64,000 nt of DNA from contig NZ_CP107796.1 in assembly GCF_036345995.1 (NCBI RefSeq), positions 6,510,001 through 6,574,000 of the forward strand. The letters run 5' to 3'. The translations under genes were made by a program, and so were the position numbers. The DNA comes from Streptomyces sp. NBC_00557 (GTDB lineage Bacteria > Actinomycetota > Actinomycetes > Streptomycetales > Streptomycetaceae). Below the pieces are notes generated by a model that made no database searches, was not told the origin of the DNA, and worked only from the letters and a program-made list of their open reading frames with translations. Below are positions 18,371 through 26,933 of this stretch, piece by piece (position 1 is the first letter of the stretch; each line of letters starts with the position of its first letter).

Positions 18371-19546
18371 GTGAATGAGTCGACATTTTCTCCCGGGGGT
18401 GGTCAACCAGGAATGCCCGCACGGGGCCAGGGCCCCGCGGGATTCGAGGCTGTCGGCTCCGTAGCTGTGCGCACCTTCGCAGCCCACCAGAGTTCCGGTC
18501 CGCAGGCGGCCGGGACAGCACACCAGAGCATGGATGGCCATCACGTGAACGCCATGGCCGGCGACGGAAGTGGCGCGCCCCACAACCACTTCGCCGACTA
18601 CGACGAACTGCCCGAGGGGCACTTCTACGACCCCGACGCCGAGTACGAGCCCGATCCCGAGTACGCGGCCACGCTCGCGCCCGACGCGGCCCGCCAGCGC
18701 CGCGAGCGCATCGGCCCGACCGGACGCCCGCTGCCGTACTTCCCGATCCCGGGCCCGCTGACCGACCACGGCCCCGCGAAGATCATCGCGATGTGCAACC
18801 AGAAGGGCGGCGTCGGCAAGACGACGTCGACCATCAACCTGGGCGCCGCGCTCGCGGAGTACGGCCGGCGTGTGCTGCTCGTGGACTTCGACCCGCAGGG
18901 CGCGCTGTCGGTGGGTCTCGGCGTCAACCCCATGGAACTCGACCTGACGGTCTACAACCTGCTCATGGAGCGGGGCATGTCCGCCGACGAGGTCCTGCTG
19001 AAGACGGCGGTCCCCAACATGGACCTGCTGCCCTCCAACATCGACCTGTCGGCGGCCGAGGTCCAGCTGGTCTCCGAGGTCGCCCGCGAGTCGACGCTGC
19101 AGCGCGCCCTGAAGCCGCTGATGCCCGACTACGACTACATCGTGATCGACTGCCAGCCCTCGCTCGGCCTGCTCACCGTGAATGCCCTGACGGCCGCTCA
19201 CAAGGTGATCGTGCCGCTGGAGTGCGAGTTCTTCGCCCTGCGCGGTGTGGCCCTGCTGACCGAGACCATCGAGAAGGTCCAGGAGCGGCTCAACCCCGAG
19301 CTGGAACTGGACGGCATCCTCGCCACGATGTACGACTCGCGCACGGTCCACAGCCGTGAGGTCCTGGCGCGTGTGGTCGAGGCGTTCGACGACCACGTCT
19401 ACCACACGGTCATCGGCCGCACGGTCCGCTTCCCGGAGACCACGGTCGCCGGCGAGCCGATCACCACCTACGCCTCCAACTCCGTCGGTGCCGCCGCCTA
19501 TCGCCAGCTCGCCAGGGAGGTGCTCGCCCGGTGTCACGCCGAGTGA
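18371..19546 (+). CDS. ParA/Soj-family ATPase (second chromosomal ParA-like protein)
   Basis: 391 residues from GTG 18371, which has a perfect AAGGAGGT 10 bases upstream. An unusual disordered N-terminal region of about 135 residues (Gly/Gln-rich, then acidic DELPEGHFYDPDAEYEPDPE) precedes a full ParA domain: the deviant Walker A NQKGGVGKTTSTINLG, LLVDFDPQGALS (Walker A') and DYIVIDCQPSLG. It is not the oriC-linked ParA, which in Streptomyces sits beside ParB. Here it heads an operon with a possible DNA-binding partner and ScpA/ScpB, so a role in chromosome organisation or segregation with SMC is inferred. Confidence 0.92.
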   Translation: MNESTFSPGGGQPGMPARGQGPAGFEAVGSVAVRTFAAHQSSGPQAAGTAHQSMDGHHVNAMAGDGSGAPHNHFADYDELPEGHFYDPDAEYEPDPEYAATLAPDAARQRRERIGPTGRPLPYFPIPGPLTDHGPAKIIAMCNQKGGVGKTTSTINLGAALAEYGRRVLLVDFDPQGALSVGLGVNPMELDLTVYNLLMERGMSADEVLLKTAVPNMDLLPSNIDLSAAEVQLVSEVARESTLQRALKPLMPDYDYIVIDCQPSLGLLTVNALTAAHKVIVPLECEFFALRGVALLTETIEKVQERLNPELELDGILATMYDSRTVHSREVLARVVEAFDDHVYHTVIGRTVRFPETTVAGEPITTYASNSVGAAAYRQLAREVLARCHAE

Positions 19547-20091
19547 GTCTGCCCGGGGCCGACGAACTCTTCCGTACGACAGGAGGGATGGCGCTTCAGC
19601 CGTCGACTCCCCGGCGGGCGGCGGGCGGTGAGGCCCGGGTGCCGGCACCGGCGGGGGAGAGCGACGACGTGGCCGCCGCCGAGGACGCACCGCAGTCGGT
19701 GCCGGTCCAGGGCGGCGACGGCGAGGGCGCCGAACACGTCGCGGCGGAGGCCGAGCAGGACGGGGCAGGAGAGTCCCGCACCCGCCCGGCGCGGCGGCAG
19801 CCGGCGCAGGACGCCTCCGGCGCCCCCTCCGCCGCCGCGCAGCCGCGCAAGCGCGGGCGGGCGGCGGCACGGCGGCCCAGCGGACGCGAACGGCACGACG
19901 AGAAGATCACGGTCTATGTGTCGGCCGAGGAGCTGATGGACCTGGAGCACGCGCGTCTCGTGCTCCGCGGCGAGCACGGTCTCGCCGTCGACCGCGGGCG
20001 GATCGTCCGCGAGGCGGTGGCCGTGGTCCTGGCCGACCTGGAGTCCCGCGGGGACGCGAGCATCCTCGTACGGCGGCTGCGCGGGCGGTAG
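19531..20091 (+). CDS. Disordered protein with a C-terminal ribbon-helix-helix-like domain
   Basis: 186 residues from GTG 19531, which overlaps the end of the parA-like gene and has AGGGAGG 10 bases upstream (GTG 19543 is an alternative). Residues 1-120 are low-complexity, Ala/Glu/Arg-rich, with a basic patch (RKRGRAAARRPSGRERH). The last 60 residues read KITVYVSAEELMDLEHARLV, then DRGRIVREAVAVVLADLES. This is a beta strand plus two helices, consistent with the ribbon-helix-helix fold of ParG/CopG-like DNA-binding partners of ParA ATPases. The family match is my inference; coding status is well supported by overlap and context. Confidence 0.75.
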   Translation: MSRRVSLPGADELFRTTGGMALQPSTPRRAAGGEARVPAPAGESDDVAAAEDAPQSVPVQGGDGEGAEHVAAEAEQDGAGESRTRPARRQPAQDASGAPSAAAQPRKRGRAAARRPSGRERHDEKITVYVSAEELMDLEHARLVLRGEHGLAVDRGRIVREAVAVVLADLESRGDASILVRRLRGR

Positions 20092-20109
20092 GGGTAGCCT
20101 GCGGGGGCC

Positions 20110-21144
20110 ATGACCTCGAACGACCATCCCCTCCCCGGCGCCGGCGCCGGCCGTCGGCGTGCGCTGGGGCGGGGACCGGGCGCTCCGCGGGTCGAGCCGG
20201 CGGCCGCACCGGAGCCGGAACCCGAGGAGGTCGTTCCGGAGGTCGTCGCACCGGAGCCGGAGCCGGAAGAGGCGGTTCCGGAGGCCGTCGCACCGGAGCC
20301 GGAGTCGGCCCCCTCCGGGGACCAGCCGCCCTCCGACGGTGTCTTCAAGGTCCGCCTCGCCAACTTCGAGGGCCCCTTCGACCTGCTCCTGCAGCTGATC
20401 TCCAAGCACAAGCTGGACGTCACCGAAGTCGCTCTGTCCAAGGTCACCGACGAGTTCATGGCGCACATCCGGGCCATGGGACCCGACTGGGACCTGGACC
20501 AGACGACCGAGTTCCTCGTCGTCGCCGCCACCCTCCTCGACCTCAAGGCGGCCCGGCTGCTGCCCGCCGCCGAGGTGGAGGACGAGGCCGACCTGGCGCT
20601 GCTGGAGGCGCGGGACCTGCTGTTCGCGCGGCTGCTGCAGTACCGGGCGTACAAGCAGATCGCGGACATCTTCAGCGCCCGCCTCGACGACGAGGCCCGC
20701 CGGTGGCCCCGCACCGTCGGCCTGGAGCCGCACCACGCCGAGCTGCTGCCCGAGGTCGTCATCAGCATCGGCCCCGAGGGGTTCGCCAAGCTCGCCGTCA
20801 AGGCGATGCAGCCCAAGCCGAAGCCGCAGGTGTACGTCGACCACATCCACGCCCCGCTGGTCAGCGTGCAGGAGCAGGCCGGGATCGTGGTGGCCCGGCT
20901 GAAGGAGCTGGGCGAGGCCAGCTTCCGGGCGCTGATCGAGGACACCGAGGACACCCTGACCGTCGTGGCCCGGTTCCTCGCCCTGCTGGAGCTGTACCGC
21001 GAGAAGGCCGTCGCCCTGGAGCAGGAGGCCGCGCTCGGGGAACTGCTCGTGCGCTGGACCGGCGGCGACGCCGACACGGCGCCGATGGTCACCGACGAGT
21101 TCGACCGCCCGCCCGAGCGGCCCGAGGAGGAGAAGAAGGCATGA
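20110..21144 (+). CDS. scpA: Segregation and condensation protein A
   Basis: 344 residues. The kleisin subunit that bridges the SMC dimer, binding SMC at its two ends and a ScpB dimer in the middle. The core begins at about residue 78 with VRLANFEGPFDLLLQLISKH, typical of ScpA, and continues with DLDQTTEFLVVAATLLDLKA and AYKQIADIF. The first 75 residues are an acidic Pro/Glu repeat (two copies of PEPEPEE-VVPE/AVPE-VVAPEPE), encoded by a short tandem DNA repeat at about 20215-20305. The C-terminal winged-helix portion is present. Its stop overlaps the scpB ATG. Confidence 0.94.
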   Translation: MTSNDHPLPGAGAGRRRALGRGPGAPRVEPAAAPEPEPEEVVPEVVAPEPEPEEAVPEAVAPEPESAPSGDQPPSDGVFKVRLANFEGPFDLLLQLISKHKLDVTEVALSKVTDEFMAHIRAMGPDWDLDQTTEFLVVAATLLDLKAARLLPAAEVEDEADLALLEARDLLFARLLQYRAYKQIADIFSARLDDEARRWPRTVGLEPHHAELLPEVVISIGPEGFAKLAVKAMQPKPKPQVYVDHIHAPLVSVQEQAGIVVARLKELGEASFRALIEDTEDTLTVVARFLALLELYREKAVALEQEAALGELLVRWTGGDADTAPMVTDEFDRPPERPEEEKKA

Positions 21145-21788
21145 GCGAGACCACCGAGCTGCCCCCGGGGCTGCGGGGCGTCGCCGATCTCGGCCTCAAG
21201 CCCGCCCTGGAGGCGATGCTCATGGTCGTGGACGAGCCCGCGACCGAGGAGCACCTCGCCAGGCTGCTGGAGCGGCCGAGGCGGCAGGTCGCGGACGCGC
21301 TGCGGGAACTGGCCGACGAGTACACCGTGCAGGGGCGCGGCTTCGAGCTGCGGTTCGTGGCGGGCGGCTGGCGCTTCTACACCCGCGCCGAGTACGCGCC
21401 CGCCGTGGAGCGGCTCGTCCTGGACGGCCAGACCGCCCGGCTCACCCAGGCCGCGCTGGAGACCCTCGCGGTGGTCGCCTACCGCCAGCCCGTCAGCCGC
21501 AGCCGGGTCTCCGCGGTACGCGGAGTGAACTGCGACGGTGTCATGCGCACCCTCCTGCAGCGGGGTCTGGTCGAGGAGGCGGGCACGGAACCCGAAACAG
21601 GTGCGATCCTGTACAGGACGACGAACTACTTCCTGGAGCGGATGGGCCTGCGCGGCCTGGACGAGCTTCCGGAGCTCGCGCCCTTCCTCCCGGAGGCGGA
21701 GGCGATCGAGGCCGAGACCCAGGAAGGGGTTCCGTCGTTCGACCCGGACGCGCCCGACGCGCCCGGCGTAGAGGACGCAGACGACTAA
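21141..21788 (+). CDS. scpB: Segregation and condensation protein B
   Basis: 215 residues from ATG 21141, overlapping scpA by 4 bases (ATGA). Two winged-helix domains: LKPALEAMLMVVDEPATEEH, GFELRFVAGGWRFYTRAEY, and the diagnostic LTQAALETLAVVAYRQPVSR followed by IRGV-like RGVNCDGVMRTLLQRGLVEE. It dimerises and binds the ScpA linker in the SMC-ScpAB condensin complex. The long start in this frame (20703) lies inside scpA and is excluded. The acidic C-terminal tail is disordered. Confidence 0.95.
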   Translation: MSETTELPPGLRGVADLGLKPALEAMLMVVDEPATEEHLARLLERPRRQVADALRELADEYTVQGRGFELRFVAGGWRFYTRAEYAPAVERLVLDGQTARLTQAALETLAVVAYRQPVSRSRVSAVRGVNCDGVMRTLLQRGLVEEAGTEPETGAILYRTTNYFLERMGLRGLDELPELAPFLPEAEAIEAETQEGVPSFDPDAPDAPGVEDADD

Positions 21789-21800
21789 GACGGAACTTTG

Positions 21801-22862
21801 ATGCGAAGCAGCGGCAGCGGCAAGAGTGGCGGGCGCGGTAACTACCGCGGCGCCGGCAACAACCGGGACGAGCGGCAGGGGCAGGGCCGTCCCCGCAAGC
21901 CCCGCCCCGAGGAGCGCCGCTACGACGTGGGCCCCGGCGCCACCAAGGACGGCCCCAAGGCCGGGCGCGGCGGCGCGGCCCGCGGCGGCGCCAAGGGCGG
22001 CCCGAAGAAACCCCAGCAGCGCGGCCGTACGGCCCCGGCGCGCCCGCGCGAGTACGAGGCGCAGGTCGAGGAGCGCAACCGGCAGCGGTACGCCGGCAAG
22101 AAGGACGTCAGGCTGCCCAAGACCTTCCCCGGCGCCGAGCAGGAGGGCGAGCGGCTGCAGAAGGTCCTCGCCCGGGCCGGCTACGGCTCGCGGCGGGCCT
22201 GCGAGGAGCTGATCGAGCAGGCGCGGGTCGAGGTCAACGGCGAGATCGTGCTGGAGCAGGGCCGCCGGGTGGACCCGGAGAAGGACGAGATCAAGGTCGA
22301 CGGCCTGACGGTCGCCACGCAGTCGTACCAGTTCTTCTCGCTGAACAAGCCCGCCGGCGTCGTCTCCACCATGGAGGACCCGGAGGGCCGCCAGTGCCTC
22401 GGCGACTACGTCACCAACCGCGAGACGAGGCTCTTCCACGTCGGCCGGCTGGACACCGAGACCGAGGGCGTCATCCTGCTCACCAACCACGGCGAGCTGG
22501 CGCACCGGCTCACCCACCCCCGGTACGGCGTGAAGAAGACCTATCTCGCGCACATCGTCGGCCCGATCCCGCGCGACCTCGGCAAGCGCCTGAAGGACGG
22601 CATCCAGCTGGAGGACGGGTACGCGCGCGCGGACCACTTCCGGGTCGTGGAGCAGACCGGCAAGAACTACCTGGTCGAGGTGACCCTGCACGAGGGCCGC
22701 AAGCACATCGTGCGGCGCATGCTGGCGGAGGCCGGCTTCCCCGTGGACAAGCTGGTCCGCACCGCCTTCGGCCCGATCACCCTCGGCGACCAGAAGTCGG
22801 GCTGGCTGCGGCGCCTGTCCAACACCGAGGTCGGCATGCTGATGAAGGAGGTCGACCTCTAG
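21801..22862 (+). CDS. rluB: 23S rRNA pseudouridine synthase, RluB family
   Basis: 353 residues from ATG 21801 (TTG 21798 is also in frame). A long basic Gly/Arg/Lys-rich N-terminal extension of about 110 residues, probably RNA-binding, precedes an S4 domain (RLQKVLARAGYGSRRACEEL) and the RsuA/RluB catalytic domain, with the catalytic Asp in VGRLDTETEGVILLTN. It isomerises a uridine of 23S rRNA. The ScpA-ScpB-RluB order is conserved in Actinobacteria. It ends 31 bases before a long palindrome that may terminate this operon. Confidence 0.93.
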   Translation: MRSSGSGKSGGRGNYRGAGNNRDERQGQGRPRKPRPEERRYDVGPGATKDGPKAGRGGAARGGAKGGPKKPQQRGRTAPARPREYEAQVEERNRQRYAGKKDVRLPKTFPGAEQEGERLQKVLARAGYGSRRACEELIEQARVEVNGEIVLEQGRRVDPEKDEIKVDGLTVATQSYQFFSLNKPAGVVSTMEDPEGRQCLGDYVTNRETRLFHVGRLDTETEGVILLTNHGELAHRLTHPRYGVKKTYLAHIVGPIPRDLGKRLKDGIQLEDGYARADHFRVVEQTGKNYLVEVTLHEGRKHIVRRMLAEAGFPVDKLVRTAFGPITLGDQKSGWLRRLSNTEVGMLMKEVDL

Positions 22863-22893
22863 GCGGGCCTTCACAACGCCTTGCGTTGATCAC

Positions 22894-22932
22894 CATCCCC
22901 CTTTATTGTCAGGGTGACGATAAAGGGGGATG
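22894..22932. promoter_or_regulatory. Long palindrome before the ADP-ribosylglycohydrolase gene
   Basis: CATCCCCCTTTAT at 22894-22906 pairs perfectly with ATAAAGGGGGATG at 22920-22932. The inner GTCA-GGG-TGAC extends the dyad to 18 pairs with one T/G wobble and a 3-base centre. It ends 8 bases before the ATG at 22941, and its right arm supplies the GGGGGA ribosome binding site. It could be a repressor operator, an RNA hairpin that hides the ribosome binding site, or the terminator of the rluB operon. The A/T-rich TTTAT-ATAAA steps are unusual in this DNA and favour a protein-binding site. Confidence 0.6.
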
Positions 22933-22940
22933 ATGATCCT

Positions 22941-23948
22941 ATGTCCAAGCGCGCCGCCACCGGGGCACTCCTGGGCCTCGCCCTCGGGGACGCCCTCGGC
23001 TTCCCGACCGAGTTCAACGACGTGCCGCAGATCCTCGCCAAGTGCGGGCCCTGGCGGGAGATGGAGCTGCCGAAGCGCGCCTTCGTCTCCGACGACACCC
23101 AGATGACCCTCGCCGTCGGGCGCGCGCTCGGGACGGCCATGCAACGCGGGTATCTCGCCCCGAAGCGGCTGGAGCGGCCGCTGCGCGAGGAGTTCGTGGA
23201 CTGGTACCACTCCCCGGACAACAACCGGGCCCCGGGCAACACCTGCCTGACCGCGTGCAGCCTGCTGAAGGAGGAGGGCCGGGCCTGGCAGGACGCCAGT
23301 CAGGCCGGCTCCAAGGGCTGCGGCGCCAACATGCGGGTCGCCCCCGTCGGACTCGTCCCCGGTCTGAGCGACGAACAGCGCGCCGGCGCCGCCCGGTTGC
23401 AGTCCGCGCTCACCCACGGCCACCCCACCGCGCTGGCCGCCTCCGAGCTCACCGCCCACGCCGTCCACCTGCTCGCCCAGGGCACCGACCCGGCCGGGCT
23501 GGTCGGGCGGCTGCGCTCCTACGCCCTCGACCACCGCACCGTCTACGACCACACCTGGCTCGGCGACCTGTGGACCCGCGCCCAGGACCCCAGCCCCGAG
23601 CATTTCGCCGCGCGCGGCTGGGACGAGTGCCTGGCCGTCCTCGACCGGCTCCAGGAGGCCGTGCGGACCGTCTCCCCGGAGACCGACCCGTGCCTGGCCA
23701 CCGGCGCCGGATGGATCGCCGAGGAGGCCCTCGCCACGGGGCTGCTGTGCTTCCTGCTCTTCCCCGACGAGCCCGTCACCGCGCTGCGCCGGGCGGCCTG
23801 CTCCTCCGGCGACTCCGACTCCATCGCCTGTCTCACCGGCGCCTTCGCGGGCGCCTGGCTGGGCGCCGACGCCTGGCCCGCCGACTGGGCCGAGCGGATC
23901 GAGTACCGGGGCGACCTGTTGGCGCTGGGAGCGCTCTGGGACGCTTAG
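22941..23948 (+). CDS. ADP-ribosylglycohydrolase family protein (DraG/ARH-like)
   Basis: 335 residues from ATG 22941, with GGGGGA 10 bases upstream. Motifs of the metal-dependent ADP-ribosylglycohydrolase fold: ATGALLGLALGDALGFPTE, the metal ligands of FVSDDTQMTLAVGRAL, KGCGANMRVAPVGL, and the second ligand set in GDSDSIACLTGAFAGAWLG. Relatives remove ADP-ribose from arginine or hydrolyse ADP-ribose derivatives; the substrate is unknown. Only 4 bases separate it from a nucleotidyltransferase gene, so the two form an operon controlled from the palindromic region upstream. Confidence 0.9.
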   Translation: MSKRAATGALLGLALGDALGFPTEFNDVPQILAKCGPWREMELPKRAFVSDDTQMTLAVGRALGTAMQRGYLAPKRLERPLREEFVDWYHSPDNNRAPGNTCLTACSLLKEEGRAWQDASQAGSKGCGANMRVAPVGLVPGLSDEQRAGAARLQSALTHGHPTALAASELTAHAVHLLAQGTDPAGLVGRLRSYALDHRTVYDHTWLGDLWTRAQDPSPEHFAARGWDECLAVLDRLQEAVRTVSPETDPCLATGAGWIAEEALATGLLCFLLFPDEPVTALRRAACSSGDSDSIACLTGAFAGAWLGADAWPADWAERIEYRGDLLALGALWDA

Positions 23949-23952
23949 GCCC

Positions 23953-24702
23953 ATGATCGACGACCTCGACATCGACCTGAGGCCCGTGGTCGCGGAACAG
24001 CCCGACCCCCTGCTGTTCGCGACCGTCTCCGGAGCCCATCTTTACGGCTTCCCCTCGCAGGACTCGGACGTGGACCTGCGCGGCGTCCACCTGCTCCCGG
24101 CGGCCGACCTCGTCGGGCTGCGCGAGCCGGAGGAGACCCGCTCCCGGGCCTGGGTGCGCTACGGCGTCGAACTGGACCTCGTCACCCACGACCTGCGCAA
24201 GTTCGTACGGCTGCTGCTCCGCCGCAACGGCCATGTGCTGGAGCAGCTGCTCTCGCCGCTGGTCGTGCACACCGGTGAGGCCCACCGCGAGCTGGCCGCG
24301 CTCGCCCCCGGCGTCCTCTCCAGCCACCACGCCCACCACTACCGGGGCTTCGCGGTGACCCAGTGGCGGCTGTTCGAGAAGACCGGCGAACTCAAGCCGC
24401 TGCTCTACACGTTCCGGGTGCTGCTCACCGGCATCCACCTCATGCGCAGCGGCGACGTGCAGGCCCATCTGCCCACCCTGCTGGACACGGTCGGCGCTCC
24501 CGCGTACGTGCCCGAGCTGATAGCCGCCAAGCGCGAACGGGAGCACGGCGCCGCCGACGTCGACCACGCGCGCGTGGAGGCCGACGTGGAGCGCCTGCAC
24601 GCCGTGCTCGACGAGGCGCAGGCGGCATCGCCCCTCCCCGACGCGCCCAGCGCCCACGACGCCCTGCACGACTTCGTGATCCGGGTCCGCCTGGAGAGCT
24701 GA
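23953..24702 (+). CDS. Nucleotidyltransferase of the pol-beta fold (COG3541-like)
   Basis: 249 residues. The N-terminus carries the pol-beta nucleotidyltransferase signature SGAHLYGFPSQDSDVDLRGV, with the paired aspartates D-x-D of the metal site and a third acidic strand in VELDLVTHDLRKFVRLLL. The rest is helical. This family is often adjacent to ADP-ribosylglycohydrolase-like genes; a role in NAD- or ADP-ribose-related or nucleic-acid-end chemistry has been suggested, but the substrate is not established. It ends 60 bases before the stop of a convergent gene. Confidence 0.85.
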   Translation: MIDDLDIDLRPVVAEQPDPLLFATVSGAHLYGFPSQDSDVDLRGVHLLPAADLVGLREPEETRSRAWVRYGVELDLVTHDLRKFVRLLLRRNGHVLEQLLSPLVVHTGEAHRELAALAPGVLSSHHAHHYRGFAVTQWRLFEKTGELKPLLYTFRVLLTGIHLMRSGDVQAHLPTLLDTVGAPAYVPELIAAKREREHGAADVDHARVEADVERLHAVLDEAQAASPLPDAPSAHDALHDFVIRVRLES

Positions 24703-24761
24703 CCGCCGTGTGGTCGCGTCCCGGGGTCTCGGGCCGCAAGCCCGGAGCGTACGACGTTCCC

Positions 24762-25184
24762 TCACGTCAGTTTGATCGAACTTCCCTGCACCTTGATCGA
24801 CTTCGGGGGGAGCGGCCGGGTCGCCGGGCCGTGCGCCACCGAGCCGTCGGCGATGCGGAACCTGCTGCCGTGGCAGGGGCAGTCGATGGTGCCGTTCGCG
24901 ACTTTGCTCACCGTGCAGCCCTGGTGGGTGCAGATCGCCGAGAAGGCCTTGAAGTCGCCCTTCTTCGGCTGCGTGACGACGACCTTCCGGTCCTTGAAGA
25001 CCTTGCCGCCGCCCTCCGGGATGTCACTGGTCTTCCCCAGATCCCCGCCGCTCTTGACGCCGCTGCCGCTCTCCGTGGTGCTGCCGCCGCCGCTCTTGTT
25101 GCTGCCGCATGCCGCGACGGGCACGGCGAGCGCCACCGCCGCACCCGTCACCAGAACCGTGCGCCGCCTCACATCCTCGGTCAC
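24762..25184 (-). CDS. Secreted Rieske [2Fe-2S] lipoprotein
   Basis: 140 residues. The N-terminus RRRTVLVTGAAVALAVPVAAC carries a twin-arginine motif and a lipobox (V-A-A-C), so it is probably exported folded by Tat and lipid-anchored. A Gly/Ser/Thr-rich linker precedes a small Rieske domain with the cluster ligands in CTHQGC and CPCHGSRF. It is likely an electron-transfer protein on the outer face of the membrane; the partner is unknown. It starts at ATG 25184 and is transcribed divergently from aroH across about 150 bases. Confidence 0.9.
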   Translation of the reverse strand: MTEDVRRRTVLVTGAAVALAVPVAACGSNKSGGGSTTESGSGVKSGGDLGKTSDIPEGGGKVFKDRKVVVTQPKKGDFKAFSAICTHQGCTVSKVANGTIDCPCHGSRFRIADGSVAHGPATRPLPPKSIKVQGSSIKLT

Positions 25185-25337
25185 TGCCGCCTCCGTACAT
25201 CAGTCGATATCTGCAGAAATCGATGCAAAGGACTCTCCGTATCGTCTCAGCGATCGGGCGCCGCGCATCTCGGGCGCGCGGGCTGACTACGCTTGACGAA
25301 CCAGGAACAGATCCGCATGTCAGCAGGGAGCAGCGCC

Positions 25338-25700
25338 GTGACGGTACGAGCGGTCCGGGGGGCCGTCCAACTCGAACGGGACGAGGCCGAGCACATGGAC
25401 GAGCAGGTCGGCGCCCTGATCACCGCCGTCCTGGAGCGCAACGGGCTGGGCACCGACGACCTGATCAGCATCTGGTTCACCGCCACCCCCGACCTGCACA
25501 GCGACTTCCCGGCGGCCGCCGCCCGCAAGCTCGGCATCGTCGACGTCCCCCTGATCTGCGCCCAGGAACTGGACATCGAGGGCGCCATGCCCCGCGTCGT
25601 ACGGCTCCTCGCGCACATCGAGTCGGACCGGCCCCGCTCCGAGATCAACCACGTCTACCTGGGCGCCGCGGCCGCCCTGCGCAAGGACATCGCCCAGTGA
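25338..25700 (+). CDS. aroH: Monofunctional chorismate mutase, AroH type
   Basis: 120 residues from GTG 25338 (GGGAG 7 bases upstream), starting MTVRAVRGAVQLERDE. It converts chorismate to prephenate. Active-site residues typical of the Bacillus AroH trimer are visible: R in VRGA, the E/R-rich strand, FTATPDLHSDFPA and the C-terminal YLGAAAALRKD. The length is typical; the longer in-frame starts at 25293 or 25320 give a non-conserved extension. It overlaps the tyrA start by 4 bases (GTGA), so prephenate synthesis and its next step are coupled. Confidence 0.93.
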   Translation: MTVRAVRGAVQLERDEAEHMDEQVGALITAVLERNGLGTDDLISIWFTATPDLHSDFPAAAARKLGIVDVPLICAQELDIEGAMPRVVRLLAHIESDRPRSEINHVYLGAAAALRKDIAQ

Positions 25701-26782
25701 GAACCGCCCTCGTCATCGGCACCGGCCTGATCGGCACCTCCGCCGCCCTGGCCCTGACGCAGCGCGGGGTCACCGTCCACCTCGCCGACCACGACCCCGA
25801 GCAGGCCCGTACGGCCGCCGCGCTGGGCGCCGGAACCGACGAGGCGCCCGGGGGCCCGGTCGACCTGGCGATCGTGGCCGCCCCGCCGGCCCATGTCGCC
25901 GGCGTCCTCGCCGACGCCATGCGCCGGGGGCTGGCCCGCGGCTACGCCGACGTGGCCAGCGTCAAGGGCGGCCCGCGCCGCGAGCTGGAGGCGCTCGGCC
26001 TGGACCTGTCGGCGTACATCGGCACCCACCCCATGTCCGGGCGGGAGAAGTCCGGCCCGCTGGCCGCGACCGGCGACCTCTTCGAGGGCCGTCCCTGGGT
26101 GCTCACCCCGACCCGGGACACCGACACCGAGGTGCTGAACCTCGCCCTGGAGCTGGTCTCGCACTGCAGGGCGGTGCCGGTCGTCATGGACGCCGACGCC
26201 CACGACCGCGCCGTCGCCCTCGTCTCCCACATGCCCCACCTGGTGTCCAGCATGGTCGCGGCCCGCCTGGAGCACGCCGAGGAGGCCGCCGTACGGCTGT
26301 GCGGGCAGGGCATCCGGGACGTGACCCGGATCGCCGCCTCCGACCCGCGCATGTGGATCGACATCCTCTCCGCGAACCCGGGTCCGGTCGCCGACCTGCT
26401 CTCCGACGTCGCCGCCGACCTCGGCGAGACCGTCGAGGCCCTGCGTGCCCTGCAGTCCTCCGACGAGGCCAAGCGGCGCGAGGGCAGCGCCGGCATCGAG
26501 GACGTGCTGCGCCGCGGGAACGCGGGCCAGGTGCGGGTACCCGGCAAGCACGGGTCCGCGCCGCGCGTGTACGAGACCGTCGCCGTCCTCATCGACGACC
26601 AGCCCGGCCAGCTGGCCCGCATCTTCGCCGACGCGGGACGGGCCGGGGTCAACATCGAGGACGTGCGGATCGAGCACGCCACCGGGCAGCAGGCGGGTCT
26701 GGTGCAGCTCATGGTCGAGCCGAAGGCGGCGCCGGTGCTGACGGAGGCGCTGCGGGAGCGGGGCTGGGCGCTGCGGCAGTAG
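25697..26782 (+). CDS. tyrA: Prephenate dehydrogenase with ACT domain
   Basis: 361 residues from GTG 25697. It performs NAD(P)-dependent oxidative decarboxylation of prephenate in tyrosine synthesis. The N-terminal Rossmann loop is VIGTGLIGTSAALALTQRG. The active-site region THPMSGREKSGP and the helical dimerisation domain (HLVSSMVAARL) follow. The C-terminal ACT domain at about residues 290-361 (VAVLIDDQPGQLARIFADAG, NIEDVRIEH) suggests feedback control by an amino acid. It is coupled to aroH by overlap. Confidence 0.93.
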   Translation: MRTALVIGTGLIGTSAALALTQRGVTVHLADHDPEQARTAAALGAGTDEAPGGPVDLAIVAAPPAHVAGVLADAMRRGLARGYADVASVKGGPRRELEALGLDLSAYIGTHPMSGREKSGPLAATGDLFEGRPWVLTPTRDTDTEVLNLALELVSHCRAVPVVMDADAHDRAVALVSHMPHLVSSMVAARLEHAEEAAVRLCGQGIRDVTRIAASDPRMWIDILSANPGPVADLLSDVAADLGETVEALRALQSSDEAKRREGSAGIEDVLRRGNAGQVRVPGKHGSAPRVYETVAVLIDDQPGQLARIFADAGRAGVNIEDVRIEHATGQQAGLVQLMVEPKAAPVLTEALRERGWALRQ

Positions 26783-26933
26783 GGCGCCCGGCGAGCGGGG
26801 CAGGCGCTGCGGCCGTGGGGCGCCCGGTGACGCGGGCGCATGCGTCCGGACGAGTGACCCGTACCCAGTAACCTTGTGCAGGGCGCTCTCGCCCCTCGCA
26901 CCCGCCCGCACCGCACCAGGAAGGTGTCCCTCC

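Noticed and set aside
19914..22874. A 986-residue minus-strand frame across scpA-scpB-rluB
   Set aside because: It is antisense to three well-supported genes and has no protein family character.
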